From JAMQPK01 sp963782595 (GTDB taxonomy: Bacteria; Acidobacteriota; Vicinamibacteria; Vicinamibacterales; JAMQPK01): a stretch of 64,000 nt of DNA. Where the stretch lies: positions 1 through 64,000 of the forward strand of contig CAWAKJ010000004.1 in NCBI GenBank assembly GCA_963782595.1, written 5' to 3'. Below, piece by piece: positions 35,136 through 45,530 of the stretch. A program made the translations under genes and the position numbers. Each line of letters starts with the position of its first letter. Position 1 is the stretch's first letter. Under the pieces are notes generated by a model. It worked only from the letters and a program-made list of their open reading frames with translations. It was not told the DNA's origin and did no database searches.

Positions 35136-37205
35136 ATGACAAACGCACGCGCTCGGCTGCTTCGCTTCACGCTGGCGGCTGTTGTGGCCGCCCCGATGGC
35201 TCTCGGGCTGCAGGCCCAGAACGCGCCTGCGCAGGAGCCTCCGGCGGCGCCCCCCGCGCAACCGGAACAGACGCCGATTTTCCGCACCGACATCAACTTC
35301 GTTCGCGTCGACGTGATCGTCAATGACCGGCAAGGCAATCCCGTCCACAATCTCGCGCAGGAAGACTTCGAGGTCACCGAAGACGGGAAGCCCCAGGCCA
35401 TTCAGACCTTCAAGCTGATCAACGTCACCGACAACAGCGGCATCGGCAGCGATCCACCGCGCGAAGTGCGCAACGTCATCGAGGAGCAGATGGAAGCCGC
35501 ACGAGACGACGCGCGGCTGTATGCCATCTTCCTGGACGACTATCACGTGCGGCTCGAGAACAGCATGCGGGCGCGAGAGGCGATCGCACAGTTCGTCGAG
35601 AACCAGCTGAACCCGGCCGACATGGCCGGCATCATGTACCCATTGTGGTCGATCAGCGACGTGCTGTTGAGCCGGAACCGCAAAGAGGTCGGGAGTGCCA
35701 TCCGCGGGTTCACCGGCCGCAAGTACGACTACACGCCGCGCAACTCCTTCGAAGAGAGCTACGTCCACTACGTGTCATCCATCGAAGCGGAGCGGATCCG
35801 CAACGAAGTGACGCTGACGGCGCTGAAGGGATTGATCATCCGGCTTGGCGGCTTGCGAGAGGGACGAAAGTCGATCATTCTGATCACCGAGGGGTTCACC
35901 AATTCACTCCCGGCGCAGGTGAACGACCAGATTGCGACCTGCAATGGAGGGGCCTGCGGGAATCAGCCGCGGGCGCGTCCCGATCCAATTGGGCAGGATC
36001 CGGCCCTGCAGTCGCGTCTGGACTCGCAGGAGTTCTTCCTGCAGACCGATCTGCTCGGCGATATTCGGCGTGTCACCGAACTGGCGAACCGGTACAACGT
36101 GGCGATCTATGCCGTGGATCCTCGCGGTCTCGCGGCCTTCGAGTTCGACCTGAGCACGGCGGGCCAGGCGGCCGTCAGCCTTACGAAAGACAGCGCCATG
36201 CTCAGGACCACCATGGACTCGCTGCGGATTCTCGCGGACGAGACCGACGGGCGCGCCATCCTGAACAGCAACGATCTCGCCGGTGGACTCAAACAGATCG
36301 TGCGCGATGCGAGCGCGTACTATCTGCTTGGCTACACGTCGACGCTGAATCAGCCCGACGGCAAATTCCACAAGATCAACGTGCGCGTCAAACGCCCGGG
36401 CCTGCAGGTGCGTGCGCGTCCCGGGTATCTTGCCCTGACGGCCACCGAGGCCGAGCGCGCGCTGGCACCGAAGAAGGCTGGTCCGCCGCCAGCCGTCACC
36501 GCAGCGCTCGGGACGCTCGCGGTCTCCGTGCAACAGCGCCGCAGCCTGACGCGCACCTGGATTGGCATGTCGCCGGGCGCGAACGGCAAAACCAAGATTA
36601 GTTTTGTCTGGGCACCTACGCCTGCCGTGCCAGGCGTGCGTCGAGAGGCGCCGGCAAAGGTGTCGCTCTTGGCGGGTGGCGCGAATTCGGACCTGTACCA
36701 TCGGCAGCGGGGCATTGCGCCCGGCCGAGTGGATTTCGAGGTTCCGCCGGGAGAGGTCGATCTCGACATCGCCGTCGAAGATGCCGCCGGTGAAGTGCTC
36801 GATCGCGAGACGCGAAAGATCATAGTGCCAAGCCTGGGGTTGGGACTCACGCTGAGCACGCCAGAAGTGTTCCGTGGGCGTACGCTTCCGGAGTGGCAGA
36901 AGCTCTCGACCGATCAGGCCGCACTCCCGGTCATTGAACGCGACTTCCGACGCACGGATCGTCTTCTCGTGCGTGTAGGCGCCCAGAGCGCGGCCGGTAC
37001 ACCACCGGTCGTCAGTGCCCGGATGCTGAATCGTGATGGCGGTGAGATGTCGGTGCTGCCCGTGACGCCCGCGGGCTTCGGCGGGCTCAACCAGCTTGAC
37101 GTTCCACTCGCAGCGCTTCCTACAGGTGATTTCCTCATCGAGGTGACCGCCAAGGATGGCGCGGAGCAGACTTCCACGCTCGTCGCGATCCGAGTGACAC
37201 CGTGA
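35136..37205 (+). CDS. Secreted VWFA-related Acidobacterial-domain protein (689 aa)
   Basis: A signal peptide (RFTLAAVVAAPMALGLQAQ) is followed by the acidobacterial family block IFRTDINFVRVDVIVNDRQG, then NLAQEDFEVTEDGKPQAIQT and a von Willebrand A-like domain containing YAIFLDDYHVRLEN and LREGRKSIILITEGFTNSLP. AYYLLGYTSTLNQPDGKFHK and INVRVKRPGLQVRARPGYLA are conserved ends of the core domain. The last 230 residues are beta-rich and Ig-like. Function is unknown; periplasmic or surface binding is likely. It is coupled to a DUF4159 gene (GTGA overlap), a pairing that suggests a shared role. Only nine bases separate its ATG from the divergent dehydrogenase start. Confidence 0.93.
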   Translation: MTNARARLLRFTLAAVVAAPMALGLQAQNAPAQEPPAAPPAQPEQTPIFRTDINFVRVDVIVNDRQGNPVHNLAQEDFEVTEDGKPQAIQTFKLINVTDNSGIGSDPPREVRNVIEEQMEAARDDARLYAIFLDDYHVRLENSMRAREAIAQFVENQLNPADMAGIMYPLWSISDVLLSRNRKEVGSAIRGFTGRKYDYTPRNSFEESYVHYVSSIEAERIRNEVTLTALKGLIIRLGGLREGRKSIILITEGFTNSLPAQVNDQIATCNGGACGNQPRARPDPIGQDPALQSRLDSQEFFLQTDLLGDIRRVTELANRYNVAIYAVDPRGLAAFEFDLSTAGQAAVSLTKDSAMLRTTMDSLRILADETDGRAILNSNDLAGGLKQIVRDASAYYLLGYTSTLNQPDGKFHKINVRVKRPGLQVRARPGYLALTATEAERALAPKKAGPPPAVTAALGTLAVSVQQRRSLTRTWIGMSPGANGKTKISFVWAPTPAVPGVRREAPAKVSLLAGGANSDLYHRQRGIAPGRVDFEVPPGEVDLDIAVEDAAGEVLDRETRKIIVPSLGLGLTLSTPEVFRGRTLPEWQKLSTDQAALPVIERDFRRTDRLLVRVGAQSAAGTPPVVSARMLNRDGGEMSVLPVTPAGFGGLNQLDVPLAALPTGDFLIEVTAKDGAEQTSTLVAIRVTP

Positions 37206-38047
37206 GCCCCTTGCGTTCCATCGGGTTGAAGGCGAGCGTGATCGTGGCGGTTGCCTTCGCTTGCGCCGCAGTCGCGCATGCCCAGTGGGGCCGCGGCCGT
37301 TACCGTGAGGGATCGTTCGCCCCGCGCTACGCCCCCAACAGAATGCCGGACGGCGATTTCACCATTTGCCGGCTCGAGTACACGCGCGTCAAGATCGAAG
37401 ACATGGGCGTAGGCTGGCAGACGGACTATCCGTTTTCCGAACGCAACCTGATGACGCGTCTGTCGGAGCTCACCAAGACGCCGATCAGCCGCGACGAGCG
37501 GAACGAGCCGAACACATGGGTCGTTCGCGCCACCGACCCGCAACTCTTCAACTGCCCCTACGTCGTCGCGTCGGATGCCGGCACGATCGGATTCAGACCA
37601 GACGAGGTCCTCGCGCTTCGCGACTATCTGCTGAAGGGCGGATTCATGTGGGTGGACGATTTCTGGGGCACCGAAGCCTGGGACCAGTGGTCGAGTGAAA
37701 TCGGCCGGGTGCTGCCGTTGAGTGAGTTCCCCATCAAGGACGTGCCATTGACCGACCCGTTGCTGCGGACGCTGTTTCCTGTGACGGCGATTCCCCAGAT
37801 CACCAACATCCAGTTCTGGCGCGGCACACTGGGGCAGAATACGTCAGAGCGCGGCTTCGACAGCATCGAACCCCATCTTCGCGCGATTCGCGATCGCCGT
37901 GGCCGCATCATGGTGCTGATGACGCACAACACCGATGTCGCCGACTCGTGGGAGCGCGAAGGCGAAGATCCCGGATTCTTCTATCAGTTCTCTCCCAACG
38001 GCTACGCGCTCGGCGTGGACGTGCTGCTGCACGCCATGACGCACTAG
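37202..38047 (+). CDS. DUF4159 family exported protein (281 aa)
   Basis: The leader ASVIVAVAFACAAVAHAQ is a signal peptide; the mature part begins with a Arg/Gly-rich stretch. DUF4159 markers are RLEYTRVKIEDMGVGWQTDY, YVVASDAGTIGFRPDEVLAL, LRDYLLKGGFMWVDDFWGTE and RGRIMVLMTHNTDVADSWER with FSPNGYALGVDVLLHAM at the end, resembling a glutamine-amidotransferase-like fold. In Acidobacteriota this domain often sits beside MoxR/VWA complexes; here it is directly joined to a VWA gene. Function is unknown. The start GTG overlaps the previous stop. Confidence 0.9.
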   Translation: MSPLRSIGLKASVIVAVAFACAAVAHAQWGRGRYREGSFAPRYAPNRMPDGDFTICRLEYTRVKIEDMGVGWQTDYPFSERNLMTRLSELTKTPISRDERNEPNTWVVRATDPQLFNCPYVVASDAGTIGFRPDEVLALRDYLLKGGFMWVDDFWGTEAWDQWSSEIGRVLPLSEFPIKDVPLTDPLLRTLFPVTAIPQITNIQFWRGTLGQNTSERGFDSIEPHLRAIRDRRGRIMVLMTHNTDVADSWEREGEDPGFFYQFSPNGYALGVDVLLHAMTH

Positions 38048-38056
38048 GTGAATCCG

Positions 38057-38150
38057 GAAACTACAATCTAAAAACTAGAATCTTTAGAGAATTTAGAAGG
38101 TCGCAGCTGAACCTTCAGATTTTAGATTTTAGTTTCTAGATTTTAGTTTC
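38057..38150. repeat. Inverted GATTTTA heptamer arrays
   Basis: The left arm starts GAAACTACAATCTAAAAACT; the right arm (38110-38150) contains AGATTTT, AGATTTT, AGTTTCT, AGATTTT and ends TAGTTTC. The two arms are nearly reverse complementary (GAAACTA versus TAGTTTC, AGAAGGT versus ACCTTCA). Confidence 0.82.
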
Positions 38151-38224
38151 GTGTACAATCGATCCACCGCTCCATTTCTTGTGCGAGCGTGTGGAAAGGC
38201 CGCCAAGCCATGCCTGAAGAGTCT

Positions 38225-38262
38225 CGTCCGCCTTCGCGGCATAGCCGCTACGGCGCGACGGA
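38225..38262 (+). repeat. REP-like palindrome (variant copy)
   Basis: TCCGCCTTCGCGGC, then ATA, then GCCGCTACGGCG and GACGGA; the inner GCGGC/GCCGC stem and outer TCCG/CGGA pair. It shares CCGCCTTCGC and CTACGGCG with the elements at 30815 and 51096. Confidence 0.6.
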
Positions 38263-38310
38263 TGGAAGGGCGAGCTACGAGACGGCAGCGGCCGGGAGGT
38301 GCTCATATAT

Positions 38311-38340
38311 ATGGCTAAATCTACGGTGAGTAGCTGGTAG
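38311..38340 (+). CDS. Candidate 9-residue leader peptide upstream of the mutase
   Basis: ATG at 38311, ten bases after a strong GGGAGGT (38294-38300), encodes MAKSTVSSW and stops at TAG. The reading frame ends 7 bases before a perfect 11-bp hairpin and 41 bases before the mutase start. It is too short for family comparison; the case rests on the ribosome site and position. Confidence 0.3.
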   Translation: MAKSTVSSW

Positions 38341-38347
38341 ATTCAGG

Positions 38348-38375
38348 GCCCGGGTGGGGGAGAACCCACCCGGGC
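38348..38375 (+). promoter_or_regulatory. GC hairpin in front of the mutase start codon
   Basis: GCCCGGGTGGG (38348-38358) pairs perfectly with CCCACCCGGGC (38365-38375) around a GGAGAA loop. The loop holds the only ribosome-site-like GGAG, 19 bases before the ATG at 38382, so the hairpin may present or limit ribosome access. No T-tract follows, so a simple terminator is less likely. Confidence 0.5.
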
Positions 38376-38381
38376 ACTGCG

Positions 38382-39980
<1,599 letters not shown>

Positions 39981-39989
39981 GTGCTGTCA

Positions 39990-40017
39990 TGGCAGATGGC
40001 AAATGGCAGATGGCAAC
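39990..40017 (+). repeat. TGGCAGA heptamer array between mutase genes
   Basis: Units TGGCAGA, TGGCAAA, TGGCAGA, TGGCAAC, the same 7-mer as at 14441 and 31771. It fills most of the 52-bp gap between the two mutase subunits. Confidence 0.85.
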
Positions 40018-40032
40018 CCTGGACAGTGAACC

Positions 40033-40464
40033 GTGAACGGCAAACCTATACGAGTCATCATCGCCAAGCCTGGGCTCGACGGTCACGACCGTGGGGCGAA
40101 GGTCATCGCGCGGGCATTGCGCGATGCGGGTATGGAGGTGATCTACACAGGTCTCCGGCAGACTCCCGAGCAGATCGTGGCGGCGGCGGTGCAGGAAGAT
40201 GCCGATGTCATCGGTCTGTCAATTCTTTCCGGTGCGCACATTTCGATTTGCCGGCGCCTCATGGAGCTGGTGCGCGAAAGCGGGCTGACCGATGTGCTGG
40301 TCGTCGTCGGCGGCATCATCCCCGACGCGGATCTGCCGACGCTCGATGCGATGGGTGTGGCCATGGTGTTCCGTCCTGGCACCTCGATGCAGGAAATCAT
40401 CGATTTCATCAAGATCCGACGCGCGCCGGAAGGCGCTAACGCCACCGGCGCGTCGGGCCGATAA
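40033..40464 (+). CDS. Methylmalonyl-CoA mutase B12-binding (small) subunit
   Basis: 143 aa. The cobalamin motif DxHxxG appears as AKPGLDGHDRGAKVIARAL near residue 14, where His supplies the lower cobalt ligand, with GLSILSGAH and VVVGGIIPDADLPTL as the other two binding loops (SxL and GG). The domain works with the catalytic subunit at 38382 to isomerise methylmalonyl-CoA and succinyl-CoA. A GTG start is used at 40033. The two-gene arrangement is typical of archaea and several Acidobacteriota. Confidence 0.93.
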   Translation: MNGKPIRVIIAKPGLDGHDRGAKVIARALRDAGMEVIYTGLRQTPEQIVAAAVQEDADVIGLSILSGAHISICRRLMELVRESGLTDVLVVVGGIIPDADLPTLDAMGVAMVFRPGTSMQEIIDFIKIRRAPEGANATGASGR

Positions 40465-40488
40465 ACACCACGACTGGTTTGATTACGG

Positions 40489-42030
40489 ATGGCGCATAAG
40501 CTTCTCCTGGCTGATGACAGCGTGACGATTCAACGTGTCATCGAGCTGACATTTGCCGACGAGGACGTAGAGGTCACGACCGTCGGAGACGGGCAGATGG
40601 CCATCGATTGCCTCGATGTCGATCCACCCGACATCATCCTGGCTGACGTCGACATGCCGAAACGCGACGGCTACGAGGTCGCCGCGTACGTGAAGAGCCG
40701 CCCGAAGCTCGCCCACATTCCCGTGGTCCTGCTGACCGGCGCATTCGAGCCGATCGATCTGGCCCGCGCTACGGCAGCGGGCTCGAGCGACGTGCTCGCG
40801 AAACCCTTTGAGCCTCAAATGGTGATCAATCGAGTGAAGGAGCTTCTGGGCAGGAAACGGCACGCGGAGGCGGCCGAAGAGGTCCCGGTAAAGCGCGAAG
40901 CCGTACCGCAGAAGGCGCCACCCCCGCCGCCGCCGCAGAAGCCACAGCCTGTTGCCGTCGAGCAGCCAACGCCCGCCGGCCGTCCGCCGGCCGCAGACAA
41001 CGCCCAGCCTGTGTCGCTCGATGACTACTTCGATCAGCTCGACGCCGCGTTTTCGAACATTCAGCCCAGCGGACCGACGCTGGCCGATGACGGCGCGGAT
41101 GGCGGTGATTGGCCCGCTTCCGGGTCGGCGCGGCAGGCCCAAGGTGCACCGCGCAACGCCGGCGCCACCTCCACCGTTGGTGAAAGCGCACCGGCGGAGA
41201 AGCCCGCCTTCGTGCCGAGCGGATCCACTATCTCGCATGGCGCTTCCGCCTTAGCGCCCGGCGCTTCGGCGGAGAAGTCGGCGGACAAGCCGGCGGACAA
41301 ACCGATTGAGCACGACCGGCGGCAACCCGTGAATGCAGCCGTGCCACCGCCGGCGTCCCAGCCATCTGTTGCGTCGCCAGTCCAGACAGCGGAGGCATCG
41401 CCTTCGGCACCGGCAAAAGTGTCGCTGGCTCCCGGCTTCGCACCGCCTGCTGCCAGCGGCCCTGTGGCGTTCAAGCCTCCCGCACCTATCGCACCTATCG
41501 CACCTATTGCACCCGTCGCACCCATTGCACCTAGCGCACCTGTCGCACCTAGCGCACCCAACGCACCTGTCTTTGCCGCACCGGCGCCCGCAATGGCGCC
41601 AGCGCCGAAGGTCGATATCGAGCCACCGCTGATGCCATCGCCCAGCCGGGCCGCGGTCGAACCGGAGAAGCCCGAGGCACCCGTCGCCGCCGCAGTATCG
41701 GACGAAGCCCAGAGTGAGATGCCGCAGCCGACACCTGCGCCGGCTCCGCCTCTCGTGCCGATTGCCGCCGTCACCGTCGTCGCTGCCGTGGCCCCAGTCC
41801 CGCCGAAGCCCACGGCGAATCCGTTTGCGAATCTCTCCGCCGCAAAAGCGGAAGCAGCGGCGCGTCCGCCTGTCGCTGCGGTGACCGATGAGGTAATCGA
41901 GCAGATCGTTGCGCGCGTGTTGCAGCAGCTCACCGACAAAGTCGTGCGCGAAACCGTGACGGAAATCGTGTCCCAGACCGCCGAGCGGCTCGTTCAGGAA
42001 GAGATCGAGCGAATCAAGTCGGGGTCGTAG
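40489..42030 (+). CDS. Response-regulator receiver protein with long Pro/Ala linker (513 aa)
   Basis: The N-terminal 125 residues are a CheY-like receiver: LLLADDSVTIQRVIELTF, phospho-Asp in DIILADVDMPKRDGYEV, Thr in VVLLTGAF and Lys in DVLAKPFEP. The next 330 residues are unstructured, rich in Pro and Ala. Within it, about residues 332-361 form an API/APV-type tripeptide run made of ten nine-base repeats. The last 50 residues return to order: a helix VTDEVIEQIVARVLQQLTDK continues into VVRETVTEIVSQTAERLVQEE and EIERIKSG, a possible coiled coil. No output domain is seen, so signalling via partners is likely. EF-P dependence is plausible because of the prolines. Confidence 0.85.
   Translation: MAHKLLLADDSVTIQRVIELTFADEDVEVTTVGDGQMAIDCLDVDPPDIILADVDMPKRDGYEVAAYVKSRPKLAHIPVVLLTGAFEPIDLARATAAGSSDVLAKPFEPQMVINRVKELLGRKRHAEAAEEVPVKREAVPQKAPPPPPPQKPQPVAVEQPTPAGRPPAADNAQPVSLDDYFDQLDAAFSNIQPSGPTLADDGADGGDWPASGSARQAQGAPRNAGATSTVGESAPAEKPAFVPSGSTISHGASALAPGASAEKSADKPADKPIEHDRRQPVNAAVPPPASQPSVASPVQTAEASPSAPAKVSLAPGFAPPAASGPVAFKPPAPIAPIAPIAPVAPIAPSAPVAPSAPNAPVFAAPAPAMAPAPKVDIEPPLMPSPSRAAVEPEKPEAPVAAAVSDEAQSEMPQPTPAPAPPLVPIAAVTVVAAVAPVPPKPTANPFANLSAAKAEAAARPPVAAVTDEVIEQIVARVLQQLTDKVVRETVTEIVSQTAERLVQEEIERIKSGS
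41482..41571 (+). repeat. Ten nonamer repeats in the linker of the receiver gene
   Basis: Ten contiguous 9-mers starting GCACCTATC, GCACCTATC, GCACCTATT, GCACCCGTC; the reverse complement unit is GATAGGTGC, which is the GGTGCRAYR family also seen at 8586 and 15754. Confidence 0.9.
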
Positions 42031-42053
42031 GGGAGCGTGAGCGGATGCCGCTC

Positions 42054-42107
42054 CACGAACCCAACGAACCCGACGAACCCCACGAACCCTACGAACCCTA
42101 CGAACCC
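42054..42107 (+). repeat. Nonamer array NACGAACCC upstream of valS
   Basis: Six 9-mers CACGAACCC, AACGAACCC, GACGAACCC, CACGAACCC, TACGAACCC, TACGAACCC between the receiver gene and valS, ending 26 bases before the ATG. Confidence 0.88.
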
Positions 42108-42133
42108 TACAGTTTGCAGTACCATTGTCGGCA

Positions 42134-44704
42134 ATGTCCGACACTGCAAAGCCGCGCCTTCCCGAGAAGCCTGCGCTCGAGGGACTCGAGACGAAATGGC
42201 AGGAGCGATGGGATGCCGGCGCCACTTATAAGTTTGACCGCACGAAGTCACGCGCCGAGATCTATTCCATCGACACGCCGCCTCCAACGGTCAGCGGGTC
42301 GCTGCACATCGGACACGTGTTCTCCTATACCCACACCGATGTCATCGCGCGATTCCAGCGTATGCGCGGCCGAGAGGTGTTCTATCCAATGGGGTGGGAC
42401 GACAACGGCTTGCCGACCGAGCGCCGCGTGCAGAACTACTACGGCGTGCGATGCGATCCGTCGCTGCCGTACGATTCGGCCTTTCAGCCGCCACCCGAGC
42501 CGCCGAAGCAGCCAATTTCCATTTCGCGTCCGAATTTCATCGCCCTGTGTGAGCGCCTGACCCGGGAGGACGAAAAGGCGTTCGAACACCTCTGGCGCTA
42601 TCTCGGTCTGTCTGTCGACTGGTCGATGACCTACGCAACCATCGACAGGCGATCGCAACGCGTGTCTCAGGTCGGGTTCCTTCATCTTCTGAAGAAGGGC
42701 CTCGCCTATCAGCTCGAGGCGCCGACGTTGTGGGACGTGGATTTTCGTACGGCGGTGGCACAGGCCGAGCTCGAAGATCGCGAGCGAGAAGGCGCCTATC
42801 ACCGTCTGCGATTCGATCGTCCGGACGGAGGAGCTGTGGAGATCGAGACGACGCGCCCGGAACTGCTGCCGGCGTGCGTCGCGCTGGTCGCGCACCCCGA
42901 CGATGAGCGCTACAAGCCGCTTTTCGGAAAAGAGGTGTTGACGCCGCTCTTCCACGCACGCGTTCCCGTGAAAGCGCACGCGCTCGCCGATCCGGCGAAG
43001 GGCAGTGGCATCGCGATGATCTGCACGTTTGGCGACATCACCGACGTGACGTGGTGGCGGGAGCTGTCGCTGCCGGTGCGGGCCGTGATTCAACCGAACG
43101 GTACGCTCCGGCCCGTCACCTGGGGTGAGATCGGATGGGAATCGCAGGATCCGGCGTCGGCGCAGCAGGCCTACGACCAGATATCCGGCCAGTCGATTAA
43201 CAAAGCGCGCGCCAAAGTTGTCGAGCTCCTCCGCGAGCAGGGCTCGATGATCGGCGAGCCGAGACCGATTGTGCACGCCGTCAAGTTCTTCGAGAAGGGC
43301 GACCGGCCGCTCGAGATCGTGACGAGCCGGCAGTGGTTCATCAAGACACTCGAACTCCGATCGGCGTTGATTGAACGAGGGCGCCAGATTCAGTGGCATC
43401 CCGACTACATGCGCGTGCGCTACGAAAACTGGGTAAACGGATTGAACGGCGACTGGTGCGTCAGCCGCCAGCGGTTCTTCGGCGTGCCGTTCCCGCTCTG
43501 GTATCCCATCGACCGGGACGGGGTCGTGGATTATTCGCAGCCGATCGTTCCAGATGAGGCGCGGCTGCCGATCGATCCCTCGACGGATGTTCCCGACGGC
43601 TACCTCGCCGACCAGCGCGGCCGGCCGAATGGATTCACCGGCGATCCCGACATCATGGACACGTGGGCCACTTCGTCGCTGACCCCGCAAATTGCCGGCG
43701 GTTGGTGTCACGATGCCGATCTGTTCGAACGGGTGTTTCCGATGGATCTGCGGCCGCAGGGGCACGACATCATCCGCACGTGGCTGTTCTCGACGGTGCT
43801 GCGCGCGCACCTCGAACACAACAGCCTGCCATGGCTGCACGCGGCGTTGTCTGGCTTTGTCACCGATCCCGATCGCAAGAAAATGTCGAAATCGAAAGGG
43901 AACGTCGTCACGCCATTTGCGCTGCTCGAAGAGCACGGATCTGACGGTGTGCGGTACTGGGCAGCGAAGGGCGGCCCCGGCGTCGACACGGTATTCGACG
44001 CCGGCCAGATGAAGGTCGGCCGCCGCCTGGCCATGAAAGTGCTGAATGCGTCGAGATTCGTCCTGATGAATGTCGAGCCGCTCGGGCCGGTAACCTCGCC
44101 GGTCGATCGCGCGATGCTCCGCAACCTCGCCGGTCTCGTGGGCGAAGCGACCGAGGCGCTCGAGGCCTACGAATACGGGCGGGCCCTCGACATGGTCGAG
44201 CGTGAATTCTGGGGGTTCTGCGACGATTACCTCGAGTTCGTCAAAGGACGCCGTTATGGCGATCAGGGCCCCGCGGCAGCCGGGTCGGCTAATACCGCGT
44301 TGATGGGAGCGGTGTCCGTATACCTGCGGCTTCTTGCGCCGTATCTGCCGTTTGCGACCGAAGAGGTCTGGTCGTGGTTCAAGACCGGTTCGGTGCATCG
44401 CGTGAAATGGCCGTCGGGTGAGGAGTTGACGTCGCTGATGAGCGAGGTGACGGCCGACGATCAGGACAAATGGAAGTACGCGCGCGAAGTCCTCGGCGAG
44501 GTGCGCAAGCGGCGATCCGAGGCAAAGCAGCCGTTGAAGGTACCTATCGTCCGTGCCGTCATCGCTGACACCGCTCCGCGCCTTGCGCACCTCGACACGA
44601 TCGAGGCCGATCTACGCGCAGCCGTTCGCATCGAGGCGATCGAACGGCGCCAGGCGCCCGAGCTTTCGATTGAGGTGGAGTTTGGCGCCGCCCCTCAGGC
44701 TTGA
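42134..44704 (+). CDS. valS: Valyl-tRNA synthetase (short form)
   Basis: 856 aa, class Ia. The HIGH region is TPPPTVSGSLHIGHVFSYTH near residue 50, the editing (CP1) domain includes IEIETTRPELLPACVALVAH and GDITDVTWWRELSLPVRAV, and the KMSKS loop is DPDRKKMSKSKGNVVTPFAL. GWDDNGLPTERRVQNYYG is the form found in archaea-like and actinobacterial ValRS. The protein ends soon after the anticodon-binding domain, without the long C-terminal coiled-coil arm of E. coli ValRS. A TTG at 42125 is also possible; the ATG at 42134 is preferred. nadC overlaps the last 23 bp. Confidence 0.95.
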   Translation: MSDTAKPRLPEKPALEGLETKWQERWDAGATYKFDRTKSRAEIYSIDTPPPTVSGSLHIGHVFSYTHTDVIARFQRMRGREVFYPMGWDDNGLPTERRVQNYYGVRCDPSLPYDSAFQPPPEPPKQPISISRPNFIALCERLTREDEKAFEHLWRYLGLSVDWSMTYATIDRRSQRVSQVGFLHLLKKGLAYQLEAPTLWDVDFRTAVAQAELEDREREGAYHRLRFDRPDGGAVEIETTRPELLPACVALVAHPDDERYKPLFGKEVLTPLFHARVPVKAHALADPAKGSGIAMICTFGDITDVTWWRELSLPVRAVIQPNGTLRPVTWGEIGWESQDPASAQQAYDQISGQSINKARAKVVELLREQGSMIGEPRPIVHAVKFFEKGDRPLEIVTSRQWFIKTLELRSALIERGRQIQWHPDYMRVRYENWVNGLNGDWCVSRQRFFGVPFPLWYPIDRDGVVDYSQPIVPDEARLPIDPSTDVPDGYLADQRGRPNGFTGDPDIMDTWATSSLTPQIAGGWCHDADLFERVFPMDLRPQGHDIIRTWLFSTVLRAHLEHNSLPWLHAALSGFVTDPDRKKMSKSKGNVVTPFALLEEHGSDGVRYWAAKGGPGVDTVFDAGQMKVGRRLAMKVLNASRFVLMNVEPLGPVTSPVDRAMLRNLAGLVGEATEALEAYEYGRALDMVEREFWGFCDDYLEFVKGRRYGDQGPAAAGSANTALMGAVSVYLRLLAPYLPFATEEVWSWFKTGSVHRVKWPSGEELTSLMSEVTADDQDKWKYAREVLGEVRKRRSEAKQPLKVPIVRAVIADTAPRLAHLDTIEADLRAAVRIEAIERRQAPELSIEVEFGAAPQA

Positions 44705-45530
44705 AGCTGCGGACTACTGCGACCTGGTCCGTCGGGCGCTGGCCGAAGACCTTGCGGGCGGCGATATCACGACCGATGCGGTCGTCAGACAGAGCGATCG
44801 CGCGCGCGGCACACTGCTTGTGAAGTCGTCGTGCACGCTAGCAGGACTCGACGTGGCACTCGAGGTGTTTGCGCAGCTCGATCCGCGCGTCGACCACACG
44901 TTTCATTTCCACGATGGCGACGAGTGTGCTCCCGGCGTGACGATCGGGCACCTCGTCTGCAGCGCTCGTGCCTTGCTCTCGGGCGAGCGGACGGCCCTGA
45001 ATTTTCTGCAACACCTGTCGGGCATTGCGACGATGGCCCGGCAGTACGTCGCCGCGAGCGGGGGTGCGATTACCATCCTGGACACGCGAAAGACGACGCC
45101 CACGCTGCGGGTTCTCGAGAAGTACGCGGTGCGCGCCGGCGGTGCTACCAATCACCGCATGTCGCTGAACGACGGCGTGATGATCAAAGACAATCACATC
45201 AGCCTGGGCGGGGGCATTGCCAACGCGGTCCGGCAGGTGCGCGCACTGGGAGCGAACGCGATCGTCGAAGTCGAGGTCGAGACGCTTGACCAGGTGGACG
45301 AAGCGCTCGATGCCGGGTCGGACATCCTGCTGCTCGATAACATGAGCACCAAGGACATTCGCGAAGCCGTGCGGCGGAGCCGCGGCCGCGCGAAAACCGA
45401 GATTTCCGGCGGAGTGACGCTGGACCGCATTCCCGAGCTCGCGTCGACCGGCGCCGATTTCGTGTCGAGCGGCGCGCTGACGCATTCTGCGCCCGCGGCG
45501 GATATCAGCTTTGACATCGAACCTGCCTAG
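44682..45530 (+). CDS. nadC: Nicotinate-nucleotide pyrophosphorylase (carboxylating)
   Basis: 282-aa enzyme that turns quinolinate and PRPP into nicotinate mononucleotide in NAD synthesis. Blocks: ALAEDLAGGDITTDAVV near residue 20, SGERTALNFLQHLSGIATMA, ILDTRKTTPTLRVLEKYAVR, GGATNHRMSLNDGVMIKDNH and TEISGGVTLDRIPELASTGA. The TTG start at 44682 is placed by a strong GAGGTGGAG ribosome site at 44672-44680 and gives the expected N-terminus; it overlaps valS by 23 bp. The next gene starts inside its last 20 bp. Confidence 0.95.
   Translation: MAPPLRLEAADYCDLVRRALAEDLAGGDITTDAVVRQSDRARGTLLVKSSCTLAGLDVALEVFAQLDPRVDHTFHFHDGDECAPGVTIGHLVCSARALLSGERTALNFLQHLSGIATMARQYVAASGGAITILDTRKTTPTLRVLEKYAVRAGGATNHRMSLNDGVMIKDNHISLGGGIANAVRQVRALGANAIVEVEVETLDQVDEALDAGSDILLLDNMSTKDIREAVRRSRGRAKTEISGGVTLDRIPELASTGADFVSSGALTHSAPAADISFDIEPA

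Larger units (their letters stand above)
38048..38381 (+). other. 334-bp gene-poor leader region of the mutase operon
   Basis: Contains an inverted heptamer array (38057-38150), a REP-like palindrome (38225-38262), a possible 9-residue leader peptide (38311-38340) and an 11-bp GC hairpin (38348-38375). No cobalamin riboswitch motif was recognised. Confidence 0.6.

Noticed and set aside
38150..38381. Cobalamin riboswitch upstream of the B12-dependent mutase
   Set aside because: I looked for the B12 box and the conserved core around it; the sequence GGCCGCCAAGCCATGCCTGA has only a superficial resemblance and the rest of the core is missing.
42037..42133. Small protein with repeated Asn-Pro-Thr before valS
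   Set aside because: It is only translation of the nonamer array, with no ribosome site or conserved end.
42248..44590. 780-codon open frame on the minus strand inside valS
   Set aside because: Typical antisense shadow in a high-GC gene; Arg/His-rich without recognisable blocks, while valS is clearly real.
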